Made by a program: the position numbers and the translations under genes. The notes beneath the pieces were generated by a model that had not been told where the DNA came from, searched no databases, and saw only the letters and a list, made by a program, of their open reading frames with translations. Of a stretch of 64,000 nucleotides of DNA, positions 61,501 through 64,000 are shown in pieces. Origin of the DNA: Synaphobranchus kaupii (lineage: Eukaryota; Chordata; Actinopteri; Anguilliformes; Synaphobranchidae); assembly GCA_029718625.1 (NCBI GenBank), contig CM056395.1:21868244-21932243 (forward strand), given 5' to 3'. Numbering within the stretch: the stretch's first letter is position 1; every line of letters starts with the position of its first letter.

Positions 61501-62981
61501 ATGGCAACATTAACATTAATGAAAAATTAAATATAGATAACATAGATGGATTACATCATCATAGCTTTACAGACATGGAATCATATATGGGCAGCATTCA
61601 ACATTAAAAACCACACCATAATTATGACTCACCACATTTATACTCATTATATCAACATACAGTATGCAAATGGTAAAATAAACACGTCACTACATTCTCA
61701 TTTCAGATTTGGATTTGATATCATATTTACGCAGCTGTTTAAGAACATTCTCTGCTGGGTTTTCTAATGGTAGTAAAAAAAAAAAAAAAAATGTATAGTT
61801 TATTTCTTTAAAATGTACAGTAGGCAGTTCTCACTTGTTAAGCTGTGACACTAATAATGTTATTTTTGTACGTTTTAAGAGGGTCTCTATGGAAGCAAAA
61901 TTTGAGAAGGTAATTCCTGGCTATGTAATCCCTTGTTGGCTGTCCGTCCATCAAACCCTTACGTTGAGCTTATGTTCAGTGGTCCTGACAAACCAGCTCA
62001 TTATCTCCCCACGAGTCTATCACAAGCGAACACACGCAAATAAAAATCACCTCGTGGCCAGCCCACGTTCCTCCATTCATGCCCACAGGTCAGGTCTGGA
62101 AGAACTAATGAAGCATCAGAACGTTTATCTGTTCGGAAATCTCAGCTCCACGCAGGTCGTTCCTAAACAGTCCATCTGATTACAAACCTCTGCCGTCAGC
62201 AGTGACCTTCCCAGCTGGGTTTCTCTCATCACCGTCTTTACCCTGTGGTCTTTCTCCTGTGGTCTTTACCCTGTGGTCTTTCTCCTGATCTTTGGAGGCT
62301 TTTGACAAGCGCAAACGTAAAACGTGGGCCTAGTTTTTGTGATTAACTTCCTCAGTTTTTACACTGGGAGGTTTAATTAATACTTGGTATTATTATGCAT
62401 GTAACCCTCACTGGAAATTATTACCATGTGAAATTCAATACATCATCCTAAGTATTAGATCACATAGTAGTGTGTCAAATGTTTAAATCATATTTTCTAT
62501 AACACTGCACTTCTTATTGGTGGGATAACATTATTTCTCACACACATGGTACTATACTCAATGCACATATAGTGCAGTGTTATAGTCTTGATCTATCCAG
62601 AGATAAGAGCTGGACAAGCTGGATATATACTAAAGTAATTCCAGTTAAATACTTGGCTCAAGGGTACAACAGCAGTGTCCTTTTCTACCTGGGAATCAAA
62701 CCTGCAACCTTCAGGTTACCTGAATGCCATAGGTTACATTAACCATTATAATACACTGCCGCCCAAACTTGAACACACATTTAGAGGTTTGGTTCCAAGC
62801 TTATCCTCGCTCTCCTGCTGTCTCAGAGGCCGGTCCAGAGACTTACCCCTGAGGGACGCCCGTGTGTCCCGGTGTCCTGTGGGAGAACTTCGGGGAGAAG
62901 GCCCCAGAACAGGAACAGGGCCACAAACGCCGCCTTCCTCCTGGGGGAGAGGACGAGCCGCCCCTGCAGCCAAAGAGCCAT
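47089..62981 (-). CDS. thsd4: Thrombospondin type-1 domain-containing 4 (ADAMTSL6), 3' portion plus candidate first exon
   Basis: A secreted ADAMTS-like glycoprotein without a protease domain; the human protein binds fibrillin-1 and promotes microfibril assembly. Exons in transcript order (minus strand): 62981-62847 (candidate signal peptide), 58525-58336, 56559-56384, 55739-55634, 55363-55142, 51892-51763, 51118-50905, 50108-49935, 49030-48857, 48565-48386, 47710-47565, 47228-47089. Visible domains: Cys-rich end (VDVCGVCAGDGSSCEVVSG), spacer (INGNWAIDRPGIFF, YRRPNEIRS), a variable linker, six TSP1 repeats (CSATCGTG, FWDVGEWSACSKTCG, CSVPCGVGQ, CSAECGEG, CSVECGNG, CSRSCEGG) and a C-terminal PLAC domain (ENCRDMYYNCNVVVQARLCV). 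Match to human THSD4 is close in every exon. All phases agree except one extra base in exon 47710-47565. The N-terminal TSP1 and most of the Cys-rich region were not found. Confidence 0.9.
47565..47710 (-). other. thsd4: thsd4 penultimate exon with a 1-base homopolymer insertion
   Basis: The exon must start CSRSCEGG in phase 0 and end in phase 1 to join PLAC, which needs 145 nt. It has 146. The excess lies in a run of eight C (+ strand) at 47686-47693; seven would restore the frame. Read literally, translation leaves frame after the last TSP1 start and meets a stop before PLAC. Assembly error and real mutation are both possible. Confidence 0.85.
47885..48025. mobile_element. Half-arm of a Tc1-type foldback element
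   Basis: Similar to the right arm of the element at 19628-19754 (ACAGAGCCAAAACAAC, TGTGCCACTG). No partner arm is seen. It lies in a thsd4 intron. Confidence 0.6.
48617..48832 (+). repeat. (TG)n / (TGCG)n microsatellite
   Basis: Pure TG for about 88 bp, then mixed GTGC/GTAT repeats. On the thsd4 strand it is CA-rich and fills most of the intron between exons 48857 and 48565. Confidence 0.97.
49026..49520 (-). repeat. 29-bp minisatellite that includes a thsd4 splice acceptor
   Basis: About 17 units, + strand consensus CACTGACCAAAACAACCGCA plus ACATCAGAG. On the minus strand each unit contains TTTTGGTCAG|TGCTC, which is the true acceptor and first five bases of exon 49030-48857. One unit is shortened near 49190. 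Confidence 0.94.
49545..49918 (+). repeat. ~24-bp minisatellite next to a thsd4 donor
   Basis: About 15 units of GTGATCACTGACGGTAACTA plus TGAC with small length changes. On the minus strand it begins about 17 nt after the donor of exon 50108-49935. Confidence 0.93.
50116..50275 (+). repeat. (GA)n-rich tract before a thsd4 acceptor
   Basis: Purine-rich on +, so on the thsd4 strand it is a long pyrimidine tract leading to the acceptor of exon 50108-49935. Confidence 0.9.
51500..51745 (+). repeat. 35-bp minisatellite next to a thsd4 donor
   Basis: About seven units containing GAGAGGGTGTGGTCAGTAGT and GCATTATGGGACATG. On the minus strand it starts about 15-20 nt after the donor of exon 51892-51763. 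Confidence 0.94.
52301..52852. mobile_element. hAT-like MITE with an internal terminal-repeat expansion
   Basis: Element 52309-52844 with 5' end CAGGGGTGTCAAACTCC and 3' end near-complementary (GGATTCTCACACCTG), flanked by exact 8-bp GATATAAT at 52301-52308 and 52845-52852. Inside, 52443-52830 is a ~37-bp array (CTCCAGGACTGGAGTTAAAC plus CAGCAGACACTGCGGCC), about ten copies, derived from the element's own subterminal sequence. Confidence 0.9.
53238..53399. mobile_element. Truncated hAT-like MITE, same family as 52309
   Basis: Begins CACAGGTGTTAAACTCCAGT, repeats the subterminal motif once and is interrupted or truncated at 53400 by another MITE. Confidence 0.65.
53400..53688. mobile_element. 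MITE with TTAAAGGGATAG ends
   Basis: Terminal inverted repeats of about 30 bp: TTAAAGGGATAGCTCACC at 53400 and the complement of TTAAAGGGATAGTTCACC ending at 53688. It lies in a thsd4 intron, nested beside the hAT fragment. Confidence 0.82.
53689..55141 (-). other. thsd4 intron remainder, no gene seen
   Basis: AT-rich sequence with an (AAAT)n stretch near 54660-54682. No exon was recognised. Confidence 0.5.
57065..58312 (+). repeat. 17-bp G-rich minisatellite, about 73 units, beside a thsd4 donor
   Basis: Units GGTGGTGTTGGAGGGGA with GA/AA variants. On the minus strand the array begins about 25 nt after the donor of exon 58525-58336. Long WCWRGGGVGGE-type ORFs in all + frames are artefacts of the repeat. 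Confidence 0.97.
58536..58675 (+). repeat. (CA)n / (GCAC)n microsatellite
   Basis: CA-rich on +, TG-rich on the thsd4 strand. It starts about 10 bp upstream (minus sense) of the acceptor of exon 58525-58336. Confidence 0.93.
58676..62595 (-). other. Region between candidate first exon and spacer exon of thsd4; no exon recognised
   Basis: Searched on the minus strand for TSP1 (WxxWxxCS, CG) and Cys-rich exons; none was recognised. Contains a (CA)n at about 61418-61472, a C run at 61227-61238 and AT-rich sequence at 60480-60900. Confidence 0.5.
62596..62764 (-). mobile_element. tRNA-derived SINE, 5' part, reverse orientation
   Basis: Matches the head and middle of the 15806 SINE on the minus strand, ending in GGGCGGCAGTGTA-like sequence at 62764. 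The tail is missing. Confidence 0.82.
62847..62981 (-). other. thsd4: Candidate thsd4 first coding exon with signal peptide
   Basis: An ATG in good context (CTCCATGG) opens 45 codons with a basic stretch and a hydrophobic core (AAFVALFLFWGLLPEVLP), then a consensus donor GGG|GTAAGT in phase 0. Phase 0 is what the next exon (58525) needs. It resembles the secretory start of THSD4, but no TSP1 or Cys-rich exons are visible between. It may be an alternative promoter for a short isoform. Confidence 0.5.
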
Positions 62982-64000
62982 GGAGACAGAGAGAAGTCAC
63001 AGAATCCGTTTGTGTGGACGAGCGCGCGTGTACGTGTGTGTGGGGCGCGTGTGTACGAGACAGAAAGCTCTCCTCCTCTTGAAGGGATTTATCCGACAGG
63101 ATTCTGAGTGTGTCTGGGGTCCTCACACACACACTTCTGTTAGCCCTCCCCTTTCTGTAGAGCTCCAGTCCTAACAGCACCCCTTCCACACAACCCCCCC
63201 CCCCCCCCAACAAAACCACCCCTTCTCAGTCTGGGAATCTCTCCCTCTCTCTTCCTCCTATGATCCATCATCCTTTTGCTGACCCTCTTCTTTCCCACCC
63301 CTCTCTCTTTCATTGTGTCCATATTGTTCTTCTTTTCTCCGCGTTGTGGTTTCAGTTATTTTAATTCACACATAACCAGCCCTGCGCTCTCAGCTGGCGA
63401 TATCTCTCTCTGTCCCAATCTCTCTCTCTCTCTCTGTCCCAATCTCTCTCTCTCTCTCTCTCTGTCCCAATCTCTCTCTTTCTCTGTCCCAATCTCTCAC
63501 TCTCTCTCTGTCCCAATCTCTCACTCTCTCTCTGTCCCAATCTCTCTCTGTCCCAATCTCTCTCTTTCTCTGTCCTGATCTCTATCTCTCTGTCCCGATA
63601 TCTCTCTCTGTCCCGATCTCTCACTCTCTCTCTCTCTCTGTCCCGGGACCTCTATGATTCAGACCTCCTCCGTCCCACCCGTTGAGGCACAAGCACGAGA
63701 GACGAAAACGCGGCGCAGAGTTGAGAACTCTTCTTCTCTTCCTCTTTTCTTCCTCTCCTCCAGCTTCCTTTTCTCCCTCAAGTCGCCGGGTGTTGGGGCT
63801 CCTTACTGTTGGGGTCCCTGGTGTTGGCATCTGAGGAACTATTTCACTATATCCGTCTGCCTACATCCAGGGGTCAATTTGAGGGGGGATGCAAGGGGAT
63901 GCCATCCTTCCTGTTAAAACATTTAGAAAAACCCATCCTCTTTGTAAAACTACCATGGCCCCTTTCCATCCTCTTAGTTTTAATGGTTTTCTGTGATATC
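62982..64000. other. Flank upstream of the candidate thsd4 first exon
   Basis: Holds a C run at 63197-63208 and a long (CT)n array with TCTGTCCCAATCTCTC units (about 63393-63647). No gene is supported. It may include 5' UTR and promoter of thsd4, or be intron of a longer isoform. Confidence 0.45.

Overview
The window is vertebrate nuclear DNA, almost certainly from a ray-finned (teleost-type) fish. It has compact multi-exon genes with GT-AG introns, very abundant (TG)n/(CT)n microsatellites and minisatellites, tRNA-headed SINEs with a fish-type tail, Tc1-like and hAT-like elements, and no prokaryotic features. Three protein genes were rebuilt exon by exon from splice sites, phase and remembered family sequence. 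No search was run.

Layout: (1) 299-12793, + strand: the last 24 coding exons of uba6, the E1 enzyme for ubiquitin/FAT10, entering the window at about residue 258 of the human protein and running to its stop. (2) 12800-22000: spacer with SINEs, MITEs, a decayed Tc1 transposase and two unrecognised exon-like ORFs on the minus strand. (3) 22052-44687, + strand: a complete 13-exon ptpn9 (MEG2) gene of about 748 codons, with a SEC14/CRAL-TRIO domain, an unusually long acidic linker and an intact PTP domain. One intron holds a 5.1 kb minisatellite and another a 1.15 kb near-perfect palindrome. (4) 47089-62981, - strand: thsd4 (ADAMTSL6), convergent with ptpn9. Eleven exons run from the Cys-rich/spacer region through six TSP1 repeats to the PLAC domain, plus a candidate signal-peptide exon. 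The penultimate exon carries one extra G in a homopolymer, which breaks the frame. (5) 63000-64000: CT-rich spacer or 5' flank.

The genes do not form one pathway: cytosolic ubiquitin activation, vesicle-associated tyrosine dephosphorylation, and extracellular microfibril assembly. In human, PTPN9 and THSD4 both lie on 15q and UBA6 on 4q13, so the uba6-ptpn9 neighbourhood is lineage specific.

The most unusual signal is in the introns. Tandem repeats repeatedly start at, abut or cross splice sites. Four arrays contain copies of the splice junction itself (two donors in uba6, one acceptor in ptpn9, one acceptor in thsd4). At least seven others lie against a splice site, including a (TG)82 tract beside a uba6 3' splice site. 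This is direct sequence observation; any effect on splicing is inference.
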